64,000 bases of DNA, taken from Flavobacteriales bacterium MED-G22 (GTDB taxonomy: Bacteria > Bacteroidota > Bacteroidia > Flavobacteriales > Flavobacteriaceae). The notes beneath the pieces are model-generated. The model was not told the origin of the DNA, did not search any database, and was given only the letters and a program-made list of their open reading frames with translations. The stretch spans positions 10,280-74,279 of the forward strand of contig NTKF01000002.1 of NCBI GenBank assembly GCA_002457295.1, read 5' to 3'. A program made the position numbers and the translations under genes. This document shows, in pieces, positions 28,564-38,200 of this stretch; the first letter of the stretch is position 1; each line of letters begins with the position of its first letter.

Positions 28564-29142
28564 TTAACTGTAGAATGAAACGAATAAAAATAAATATACC
28601 CAAAGTAAATCAAGAAAATGCCAGAAAGTTACTGCCAACTCAAAACCCAGGGTGTGTTTTGTTGTGTTTTTGACAACTGAACTTAGATAAAGCAAGCGTA
28701 ATACAACAACAAATCCTGCTGTTAAATGTGCCAAGTGTAGCAACACTAAGACATATAGGTAAGAGGTGTTGATGCTACTTTGTGGCCCTGTAAAGTAATA
28801 GCCCATTTCAATAATTTCAGAGAAGCCTTTAAACTGAAAATAGATAAATAGAGTAGCTAAAAATAATGTAGATAGGAGCAAAATCTGACTGTTTTTAAAT
28901 TGCTGTTTTTCAAAATAATGCTTTGCCCAGTGGAAACTAATGCTGCTCAAAATAATAATTAAAGTGCTTATTGAAAATGCCGTTGGCAAAGAGATTTGTT
29001 CTAGCCAATCAGCACGAGAACTACTCACCACGTAGGCACTTGTTAGACCTGCAAAGGTCATACTCATGCTGATCATACCAATCCAGAGCATCATTTTTTT
29101 GGCACGTTTGTTTTTTATTTCAAAAGAATCTGAAGTATTCAT
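28564..29142 (-). CDS. Cytochrome c oxidase subunit III-like protein (short form)
   Basis: 192 residues, five hydrophobic helices. AKKMMLWIGMISMSMTFAGL and the C-terminal FWHFLDLLWVYLFLFV place it in the haem-copper oxidase subunit III family; LLHLAHLTAGFVVVL matches the conserved His-containing helix. It starts with a 4-bp overlap with cyoE. Two subunit-III-like genes in a row are usual in Bacteroidota oxidase clusters. Confidence 0.9.
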   Translation of the reverse strand: MNTSDSFEIKNKRAKKMMLWIGMISMSMTFAGLTSAYVVSSSRADWLEQISLPTAFSISTLIIILSSISFHWAKHYFEKQQFKNSQILLLSTLFLATLFIYFQFKGFSEIIEMGYYFTGPQSSINTSYLYVLVLLHLAHLTAGFVVVLRLLYLSSVVKNTTKHTLGFELAVTFWHFLDLLWVYLFLFVSFYS

Positions 29143-30044
29143 ATTGTCATATATTTATCAATCACATAAATCAGTTGTAAGGCTGTGATATATACTATAC
29201 TCACGCCAATAAGGTTTTGTGCAGCCATTTTAGATTTTTTTTTCATTAACATCATTGCAAAATAAAGCATCACTGAGCCTAATAAGGCTATAGCAATAGC
29301 TGCTGTAAAAGAAAGCCTCAATCGTCCTGTATAATGGAAAGCCGGTATTAAAGAGACTACAACTACCCAAAGCGAATAAAACACTATTTGAAAAGCAGTG
29401 ACGCGGTCTGTTTCTCCCGATGGCAGTAGTTTAAATCCTGCTTTTTTATAATCTTCATCTAACACCCAGCCAATAGCCCAAAAATGGGGGAATTGCCATA
29501 GAAATTGTATCATAAATAACACTCCGGGTTCTATTCCAAATTTATTAGTTGCTGCCACCCACCCAAGCATAAAAGGGATGGCTCCTGGAAAAGCACCCAC
29601 AAAAACGGCTAAGGGTGATTTACGTTTGAGAGGGGTATAAATGCAGACATAAATAAAAATTGACAGTGCCCCAAAAAAGGCGGTTCTAAAGTTGACAAAA
29701 CCTAAAAAAAGAATCCCTAATAAAGTTAATCCACTCGCAATAGTTAGTGCAGTAGACTCTTGCATCCGCTTGCTGGGCAATGGCCTGCTTTGTGTTCTTA
29801 ACATAAGTGCATCCAAATCTCTCTCCATCCACTGATTGAAAGCATTGGAAGCACCAACCATGGCATATCCTCCCAAAAAGAGAAAAGAAATAATGTCCCA
29901 TTCTATTTGTTCTGAAGCCAGTAAATAGCCTGCTAAGGAAGAAATTACAACACTAATAGCCAATCTGAACTTTGTTAGCTGCAAAAAGTCATTTAGGGTG
30001 CGGTGTAGTGTATTTGATTTTTTGGCTTCAATAAGTGGCATCAT
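29139..30044 (-). CDS. cyoE: Protoheme IX farnesyltransferase (haem O synthase)
   Basis: 301 residues, UbiA superfamily with about eight to nine membrane helices. The prenyl diphosphate/Mg motif is NQWMERDLDALMLRTQSRPLP (about residues 66-86), and DEDYKKAGFKLLP is the second Asp-rich motif. The enzyme farnesylates haem B to haem O for the terminal oxidase. It heads a run of oxidase genes (two subunit III, subunit IV, SCO, DUF420). A second ATG one codon in is equally possible. Confidence 0.95.
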   Translation of the reverse strand: MMPLIEAKKSNTLHRTLNDFLQLTKFRLAISVVISSLAGYLLASEQIEWDIISFLFLGGYAMVGASNAFNQWMERDLDALMLRTQSRPLPSKRMQESTALTIASGLTLLGILFLGFVNFRTAFFGALSIFIYVCIYTPLKRKSPLAVFVGAFPGAIPFMLGWVAATNKFGIEPGVLFMIQFLWQFPHFWAIGWVLDEDYKKAGFKLLPSGETDRVTAFQIVFYSLWVVVVSLIPAFHYTGRLRLSFTAAIAIALLGSVMLYFAMMLMKKKSKMAAQNLIGVSIVYITALQLIYVIDKYMTI

Positions 30045-30136
30045 GCATCATCCAATCAGGTGCAAATATAACACTACACTTAGCATTGTCCAACGGAATT
30101 TTTGATAAAGTCACTAACTTATTTTGTAGGCTTTTT

Positions 30137-30847
30137 TTATTGGAGTTTGAAGGTAATTGGAATACTAAATGGAACTCGAACAGCTTTACCTCTTTGCTTG
30201 CCTGGTGTCATTTTGGGTAGTTTGGAAATGATGCGGTTTGCTTCATTTTCTAAATTTTTGTCTGGCCCACGCATTCTGATATTTGAAATGTTCCCATCCT
30301 TTCCAATAACAAAGTTTACATATACCCGCCCTTGAATTCCCATCTCTTGAGCAATTTCTGGATAACGGAAGTTTTTTCTAATATGTTTATTCATTTGTTC
30401 TTGGAAACAATCGCGTCTTTTAGATTTTTTCACTTTTTCACAACCAGGAAATATTGGAACATCTTCAATTACAGCAAAAGGGACATCAACATCATCATAC
30501 TCTTCTTCAATCTCTACGTCTTCCACTTCTATTATTTCCTCCTCATCAGTTTCAGTAGATTCTATAACTGTTTCTTCAACATCCTCTTCGTCTTCAACTA
30601 TTTCAATAACAACTGGAGCTGCTGGCGGTGGCGGTGGTGGTGGTGGTGTTTTGATTTGTTCTGTGATAGGGATTTCTTCATCCTCATCATTTTCTACATC
30701 TAAGGCCTCATAGTCATAGAGGCTTTTATCATACGATTTCCATTCTATGGCCTGCCAGGTGAGAAACAAGATTAGACACAAACCGATTACAAAATATAAA
30801 CTTGAATTTTTTTTAAGGTCGACTTTGGGGTTTTTTTTAGATTTCAT
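30137..30847 (-). CDS. Energy transducer TonB (downstream tandem copy)
   Basis: 236 residues. A basic N-terminus and one membrane helix (SLYFVIGLCLILFLTWQAIEW) are followed by an 8-9 residue proline run (KTPPPPPPPP) and a Glu/Asp-rich linker (about 85-125). The C-terminal TonB domain has FRYPEIAQEMGIQGRVYVNFVIGKDG and ends PFSIPITFKLQ. TonB energises outer-membrane receptors such as SusC using ExbBD. It is a close paralogue of the neighbouring gene, with the same length and nearly every motif conserved. Confidence 0.93.
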   Translation of the reverse strand: MKSKKNPKVDLKKNSSLYFVIGLCLILFLTWQAIEWKSYDKSLYDYEALDVENDEDEEIPITEQIKTPPPPPPPPAAPVVIEIVEDEEDVEETVIESTETDEEEIIEVEDVEIEEEYDDVDVPFAVIEDVPIFPGCEKVKKSKRRDCFQEQMNKHIRKNFRYPEIAQEMGIQGRVYVNFVIGKDGNISNIRMRGPDKNLENEANRIISKLPKMTPGKQRGKAVRVPFSIPITFKLQ

Positions 30848-30912
30848 GGAGAGGAGATTTGGGTTCTCCTAAATATACGCAAATATTATACCATTGGGTC
30901 CTAAACAGATAT

Positions 30913-30946
30913 AAAAAAACCCGAAGAAACTATCGGGTTTAAATTT
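30913..30946 (-). terminator. Rho-independent terminator between the two tonB copies
   Basis: A perfect 8-bp stem (AAACCCGA 30917-30924, TCGGGTTT 30933-30940) with an 8-base loop. A run of A on the left is a U tract on the minus strand, and the right flank is AAATTT. It lies 18 bp after the stop of the upstream tonB copy (30959). Confidence 0.85.
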
Positions 30947-30958
30947 GTATGAGCTTGT

Positions 30959-31669
30959 TTATTGCAACCTAAATGTGATAGGAATACTAAAAGGGACTCT
31001 CACAGGTCTTCCTCTTTGTTTTCCTGGGGTCATCTGTGGCAATTTTGAAATAATGCGTTGAGCCTCTTTTTCTAGGTTTTTGTCTGGACCACGCATTCTG
31101 ATGTTTGTAATTGCTCCATCTTTACCAATAACGAAATTAACATAAACTCTCCCTTGGATGCCCATCTCCTGTGCAATTTCAGGATAGCGGAAATTTTTTC
31201 TGATATGTCTATTCATTCGCTCTTGGAAACAAGCGCGTCTTTCAGATTTTTTTACTTTTTCGCATCCAGGAAAAATTGGTACATCTTCGATCACTGCAAA
31301 CGGCACATCAATATCTTCAATTTCTTCTTCTATTTCAACCTCTTCCACCTCAATAATTTCTTCTTCATCAGTTTCAGTAGATTCGATTACTGTTTCTTCA
31401 ACTTCTTCTTCATCTTCAACCACTTCTATTACCTCTGGTGCAGGTGGCGGCGGGGGCGGCGGGGGTGGAGTTTTAATTTGTTCTGTGATAGGAATTTCCT
31501 CATCGTCTTCATCATCAACATCTAAGGCTTCATAGCCGTATAGGCTTTTGTCATAGGTTTTCCACTCTATGGCTTGCCAAGTAATTAGTAATATGGCTGC
31601 AAGCCCAATGACAAAATAGAGACTACTATTCTTGCTTAAATCTACTTTTGAATTTTTCTTGGGTTTCAT
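30959..31669 (-). CDS. Energy transducer TonB (upstream tandem copy)
   Basis: 236 residues with the same order as the other copy: membrane helix (SSLYFVIGLAAILLITWQAIEW), a KTPPPPPPPPP run, an acidic linker with ESTETDEEEIIEVEEV, then the TonB C-terminal domain (FRYPEIAQEMGIQGRVYVNFVIGKDG, IPITFRLQ). Both copies also share a conserved pair of cysteines before the TonB domain (PIFPGCEKV and RACFQERM). The acidic linker is unusual next to the Lys/Pro linkers of proteobacterial TonB. Its own terminator follows at 30917-30940. Confidence 0.93.
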   Translation of the reverse strand: MKPKKNSKVDLSKNSSLYFVIGLAAILLITWQAIEWKTYDKSLYGYEALDVDDEDDEEIPITEQIKTPPPPPPPPPAPEVIEVVEDEEEVEETVIESTETDEEEIIEVEEVEIEEEIEDIDVPFAVIEDVPIFPGCEKVKKSERRACFQERMNRHIRKNFRYPEIAQEMGIQGRVYVNFVIGKDGAITNIRMRGPDKNLEKEAQRIISKLPQMTPGKQRGRPVRVPFSIPITFRLQ

Positions 31670-31858
31670 CTATCGAAATCTTAGTATGCTAAACTATAAA
31701 ATTTTATAAAAAAAACAAGGAAAAAATCACCTAGCCTTTTAATCAAAAATAAATATTATGAGAATATAGGCACGAAATATATAAAGACCCTATAGTTTCA
31801 ACACTAAAATATTCAAAGGAAAACTGAACTTGATGGGATGAATTAGGAAATAAAACAA

Positions 31859-32239
31859 TTAACTCGAAATAAGCTCCCGATATGCTTTAGCATCTAATAA
31901 ATGTTCTAGGGCTGAAGGGTTTTCAAACTTAATTTTGATCATCCACCCAGATTCGTAGGGCATTTCATTGACTAATTCAGGCGTTGCTTCTAAAGCTTTG
32001 TTGACTTCAACCACAGTGCCCTCAAGAGGCATAAATAGGTCTGAAACAGTTTTGACGGCTTCTACAGTGCCAAAAACTTCCTCAGCCTCTAATTTTTCAT
32101 CTAATGTTTCAATCTCAACATAAACAATATCACCTAGTTCAGATTGAGCAAAGTCTGTAATACCAACAAGAGCTAGGTCTCCTTCCACTTTTATCCATTC
32201 GTGGTCTTTAGTATATTTTAAATGGTCTGGGATATTCAT
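31859..32239 (-). CDS. gcvH: Glycine cleavage system H protein
   Basis: 126 residues, normal length. GcvH carries the lipoyl-bound aminomethyl group between the P, T and L proteins. The lipoylated Lys is Lys63 in FGTVEAVKTVSDL, and KYTKDHEWIKVEGD and LVGITDFAQSELGDIVYVE are further signatures. It lies just downstream of sprA, an arrangement known in flavobacteria. The 189-bp gap after its upstream tonB neighbour holds no gene. Confidence 0.97.
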   Translation of the reverse strand: MNIPDHLKYTKDHEWIKVEGDLALVGITDFAQSELGDIVYVEIETLDEKLEAEEVFGTVEAVKTVSDLFMPLEGTVVEVNKALEATPELVNEMPYESGWMIKIKFENPSALEHLLDAKAYRELISS

Positions 32240-32291
32240 GAGAAAAATTAAAAATACAAATGTAGGAGTTTTTCTCTAGCTAGAGATGCAC

Positions 32292-35200
32292 TTAATTTCC
32301 AAAATTATACCGTAAAGTGAAGCCAGAACGAATGCTTGTTTGTGGAAATGCTGTAGAAATGGCAAACTTGGAAAAATTATGATCATAGAAAAAAGTGGCC
32401 ATAACATTTCTTGAAAGTGCATAGTCTGCAGTGATTTTTAAAATGAATATTTTTTGCCCTGCGGTAACTTGATTGTTGTCATATTCGAGGTTTCGTAGTA
32501 CTGTAATGTTGTTTCGATAAGACAAATCGGCTTTAATATTTAAATCTCCTTTGAGAATGATCCTTCTTCCATTAAAATTGGTGCGCATACGAAGATCCCT
32601 AAATCGATATCCTAAACCCCCTACATATTCGTTACCACTCACTTCCGTTAATAAATTATTATCCAAACTCAAGGAAAGGGAGCGATCACGATTGATTTCA
32701 ATTAAAAACTTAAAATTATTTTTCAATTCCATATCCAATTGCATTAATGGATTGAATTGTTCCACCAGAGTTACATTTGAAAAAAGCCGCTCCGGTATAA
32801 TATTCCCTGCCACATCGGTATTCAAAGGAAAATCGGCATCATAGTCAAAATTGGTTTGAAAGTTATTGATGGTATAACTTGCTCTATAGCCATGATTGAG
32901 TGAGAATCTTGAAAATATTTTAGATAAAGAAGGTATTTTATTTAAACCAGAATATTTTAAATTCCAATTGGGTAGTCCAATTCTTTTGATTGGTTCTAAT
33001 GCCACTTTATTTGGATCGGCACCCAAATAGGCCGCTAAGAAAGAGTGTAGCACAACATCTTGTTGTGATTTTCCATACCCCTTCGGAAAATCCGTTTCAT
33101 CTCTTTCAGTAATAGGCTGATTTTGTGAAGCCAAGCGATCAGCAACAATAAGTCTATTCTCTCTAAAGGTTTCAAATGTTGGATTAAATTGTCCACTACT
33201 TTGACTAAAACTAGTTTTAATCATTACGGTTGAAACCCCTAAATTGCCAAAAACATTTGTGTTGAGGGGTAAATATTCATTGTTCCTAACCAAGAAGTTT
33301 TCATTACTATTTTCAGAAAAATTTCGTTCTACGTAGAAGTCAATCAGCAAACCCTCAAGGGGTACAAGTTGTCCTGAAAGATTGAATTTACTGGAGTGAA
33401 TTTGTTGTAGAGTTTCATTAAAGTTAGGAAAACTTGTTAGCCACCCTCTTTGAGCTAAAGTGTAGCGCAAGTCTGCTTGACTCCCTAAGGTGAACCCAAG
33501 AGTGGGTTGTAAACCGCCTGCAAAACCTACCGCTGGAAGATATCCAGGCAATAAAGTTCCATTGTTTTCAGAATAGTTGAATTGAACTCTTTTGATTTTA
33601 TTTAATACCGACAACAAAGGGGTCACTGCTTTCCTAAGCGTATTACTCCTTTTTTTGGAAACAGAATCTAATGTCCTACTCAAATTCCCCCTAGCTGGGG
33701 TTCTTTGATTGGGTGACTTTATGCCAAAGACAGTATATAATTTTTGGAAAGAAAGGTTCCCTGTTATCGTTTTTGTGTTACCGTTTTGTAACGTATTTAC
33801 ACGTCCTAAAATTTCTCCGTTGGGTCCTTCAACTTGTTCTAAGGCCTCTGATCCTCTTTGCCAACTATAATCTGCCTTATAATTATAAGTCGCATCAATA
33901 AATCTTAAGAAAGGAATATATTGGAAAGGCAATCTATAGTTTAAACTTAGAGTATGAAAATGCCTGTTAAGTTCTCCAAAATTAGTCAGTCCAGACCAAA
34001 GGTTATACACTCTAGATTCTGTTTCATCTTGTTGGTCTAAAGCCTCACGATCTCTAACTATATTACTTGTGTTAGCATCAAAAGTGAGCCGTAGAGAACG
34101 AGTCAGATTGTGGGTCCAAGTGTAGTTATAATCAAATAGAAAATTGTGTTGTTGAAGATTGGGTAATTCTCTCTGCAAAGACGCATCTACACCTTCAAAA
34201 TAAACCTGTCTAAATTTTTGGCTGTAAAGTGCTCTGTTCAAGTTGGCATTGAAATTTAGTGCGTTTGGTAGTAGACTAAAGTTTAGTGCCTTCAACCATT
34301 CCCAATATTTTTTTTGCTGAAAGGCTTTTGTTTTTTGAAAAGGGCTAATGTTCTTCTGTTTAAAGGCATAAGTGTAATTTGCCCCTAACACAAGTTCTTC
34401 CTCCTGCAAATTTTCTAACTCAAAATCACGATGTTCAAGTGCATTGTAAGCATAAGAAAAATTAAAATTTTCTGGGCTATATATTTTAGATTCCCCTGAA
34501 CCAGTTCTTCTTTTCCTTACTCCTATCATACTAATACTCTTACGTCTGGTATAGTCTTGAGCTTGTCTTTTAATAGTGTCTTTCAACGATTTACGATCTG
34601 CAGAAGCCAATCTATCTTTGAGTTTAATGTCTTGATAAAAAGGATCATATTCTGGTGAAATGATGGTTTCTCCTGCGGCAAAGTTTAATGGAATTTCGAG
34701 CCCCCAATTTTCTGGAACCAATTGACCCAAATTCATATTTGTGACAAGGTCATATTGCAAGAGGTCTTCACGAGCACGTTGGTTTGGAGTTTGATCTACA
34801 TTTCCAAAACCAATGGTAGCATAGCGTCCAGTGGCAGATATATTTGCGAAATCTGCAATATTTGCATCGAGACCACCCACTGCTGCCCAACCGCCTTCAT
34901 CTTCAATTCCAGAAAGGCGAAGTTCATTAAACCAAACCTCTCCACAAAGGGTATTCCCAAGTTCCTCTGATGGGTTTTTTACACCTATCATGAGTGTTCT
35001 AATTGCACCAAGAGTTGGGTTTCCTCTAATTGATAATTTGTATTTTTTTTCTCCAGGCAAACTGCTTATTGGAGTAAATTCCGAAATTGGATTAAGCGCT
35101 TCATCAAAATAAAGGGCTTTACCTTGTGCGTTGCCAATAAGGGCTTTACTCTTTAATTTAGATAAAAGTGAAGTGGCAACTACAAGTTCATTTTGGTCAG

Positions 35201-38200
35201 GAATCCAAACTTCATCTGCACTTAATCGGTTTGAAGTATTTTCAGTATAAGGAGTTGGTTTTAATGGAATTTCAATTTGATAATAGTTGTCTTTATTGTC
35301 GGTTCCTAAACGTAAAAATGCAACCAATCGATTGTCGTATTCAGAATCTCCTTCGGCGTCAGGCAAGGGTGGGTTTCCTGGAATGGATTCAGCATGAATA
35401 AACATTCTAATCTTTTTGTATTGACGCATATCCAAATTCACGTTTTTAAAAATACCCCTTGCATCCATAGGTTGCAAGTCACATATCCGAAAGGCAAGAG
35501 ATTGTTCGTTTTGACGAACGATGGTGTTGTTATTATTGATTTGTTCTCGTTGAATATCTGGGGGTAAAACATAATTGACAGGTATTCTGTTTTCATTTTC
35601 TAATATGTTCACAGTGCTTATGTCTACTGTAGTATTTTGATTGCCAAGCACCTCTTCATTTAGCTGTTTGGTATATTGGCGCCAATCTCCACGAACTAAA
35701 TCTAATGTGCCAAAACGAAAAACTACTGGCTGATCAAATTTATGTAACAACATGCGCATAAATCGAATCGATCGGAGGTCTTCTATGGCATTGACAGATT
35801 TAAAATAGGGTTCATAAATAGTTTCTTCATAATACCCTTTTTGGATTGGAATTTTAAATTGTAACCAACGTGTGTTAATTTCATCTCCGTTTGGCACTAG
35901 AACTTTTACATTATCTCGTACATCGGTCACAAAAGGGTGATTTCCAACTGCCATAGATTTTCGAATAGGTATCCTATATTCAAAATAGCTATCTATCGTA
36001 TTCATACTTTGATCTCGATTGATATCTTCCGTATCGGGTTCTGTGGTATTTCCTCGATCGGTATCGGAAAAACTAATTGGAGTATTGCCATCTGTGCCAT
36101 TATAATTTTTATACCGTTCTAAAATATTTCCTGAAGCTTTAATATAATATTCATAATTGTCTCCGGCGGGGTCATTGGTGGGTCCATTGTTGTAAATATT
36201 GAATTCCTCACTATCAGAAAGTCCATCTAAACCAACATCTTGTCTTTCTCTATCTTCAGCTTCAGTATTGAATGCATATACCAATGATTGAGTGGCAGGC
36301 ACTTTGCCCCACTCTGTCTCATAAGTAGCGGTATTTTCTGTGGCTCCAGGCAGTCCGTTTTCAAATTGTTTTCGTCCATCATCTAGAATGTCCTCAGAAA
36401 TATTTCCTAAGTGAAAAACAAGGTCGCCTAATTCATCTTCATCAGCTTCAAGATCAGAAAACGTGTCTAGCAACCAAAATTCAATAAACTCTACATTAGC
36501 TTGTTCAAAATTGGTAGCATTAATTGAACGTGTAATTCCAGCCCAATGTTCTTTGGATTTTTCTTCAAATGATTCAATTGGTGAATTATTATAAGGGCCT
36601 TTCTCATCTGGATAATAGGCTAAATCTAAGGTGTTTTGTACTGTTGTGTTTCCCTGTACTAAATCTTGTTCAGGAAAAATTTCCTTAATAAAAATCCGCC
36701 TCGTGGTATTATCAGAAATATCGTTATTATTAATACCAGTCGGTGGGGTTCTACTATAAAATATTCGGTCAATAGAATACCAAGCTAATTTGGATCGCCC
36801 ATAGCCCCGAGCTAACCCTTTTTCTTCAGCTCCCAAAACACCATTGATGGGGACGCTGGATAAATTCCAAGCATTAAATCCTTTGATATCAATGTTGGTT
36901 TGTGCTCCTTCAAAATCATCAATATAGACATTGGTTTCCCCTTGGAGTTGGGTGTTTCTTGGGTTTCTAGCTCTCAAGGCTGCTACCTCCCCTCTGAAGG
37001 AAAGTTGCGAAGGGGTGCTTGATTTAACCGTTGTGATTTTGTTTGCCATTCGGGTTAAAAATGGAATTTCTGTTGAGAAATTTGTATTAAAACCCATCAT
37101 AGTGTTGTTCACTGGCTCAGTACCATAATTAGCTTTTTGAGTTAAAGGGTTTTCGCTCAAATTGACTAGTGTAGCTCCAAAATAAGCTCGTTCATTGAGT
37201 TGATGAATAATATTAATACCCGAAAATCTTTTATTTTGTTGATTGAAAAAAGAATTATTTTCTACTGAGATATCAATAGGAATGTTGGATGCTTTTAAGC
37301 CCTCATCGAGAATTTTAACACGTCCAATTTCATAATTTACAGTATAGTCAAGTCCTTCTTGAAGCAGTCTACCTCCAGCAGTCACTCGAACAGACCCTCT
37401 GGGCACATTGAAAGCACCTATAGGAATTCCATCACCTCCTTCAGACTTGTAGCGGCCTTTTAGCTGAAATTTGTTCTTTTCAATGGCTTCAAGGGCTGCT
37501 GCCTTTGTCAGGGCATACATTTCTCTAAAAACGTATTTCTTTTGATTGGAGTTAAAAGAATTAACCTGGTCATAATTCTCTTTTGATGTGTTAGGATCGT
37601 CTAACAAATCGAAAAGAAACTCTCCAAAAGGTTCGACCTGAGGAAAAATAATTCGCCCAAACTTCGGGTCAATAGTAATCCCAGGCACATAATCAAAAAA
37701 GCCATCTCCTTTGGCCGTTAGGTCTTGATAGACATTTAGCCTGTCCAATTGAAAGGTGTTCAACAATACTTGCTGTTCCAACTCTTTTGGCCAAATTTTA
37801 TTATTAACCGCTGTCATGTAGTTTATTGGAGAAGGATCTGTGTAGAGAATTGAAAGTTTAAAATCTTCTTCTGAAAGTTGAAAGGCTCCTGTGTTGTAAA
37901 TATTTTTCATCATCAGATCCCAAACAGGTTGCCGAACATCAGTAACGCTACTTTTTAACATTTTTACAACCAAATTGTTGGTTTGAACTACAGGCGCTTG
38001 TTGTGGATTGTTTTGATTGGAGGTTATTTCAGTTCCAGGCACTCCCCCATTGGCAAACTCTCCCACCTGAAATACTTTTCCCAAATAGGTGTATTGAAAA
38101 GCAACTCCTAGAATCTCGTCATTACTCAACCGTTGATTCAAAGAGATATAGCCCAATTGTGGGTGATAAGAATATTCTTGTGGACTTAATTTACGCGCAC

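Larger units (their letters stand above)
30137..31669 (-). repeat. Tandem duplication of a tonB gene
   Basis: Two directly repeated 711-bp genes separated by 111 bp. The proteins have equal length (236 residues), align without gaps by eye and differ mostly by conservative changes, which points to a duplication with later divergence. The spacer holds a terminator, so the copies can be expressed separately. Confidence 0.85.

Noticed and set aside
27550..29142. Two adjacent subunit III genes as a frameshifted single gene.
   Set aside because: Both have their own complete N-terminus and WHFxDxxW C-terminus. Two subunit-III-like genes are the usual Bacteroidota arrangement.
32273..32286. TCTCTAGCTAGAGA, a 14-bp palindrome between gcvH and the sprA stop.
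   Set aside because: It is short, has no loop or U tract for a terminator, and sits downstream of sprA where no regulator is expected. Likely chance in AT-rich DNA.
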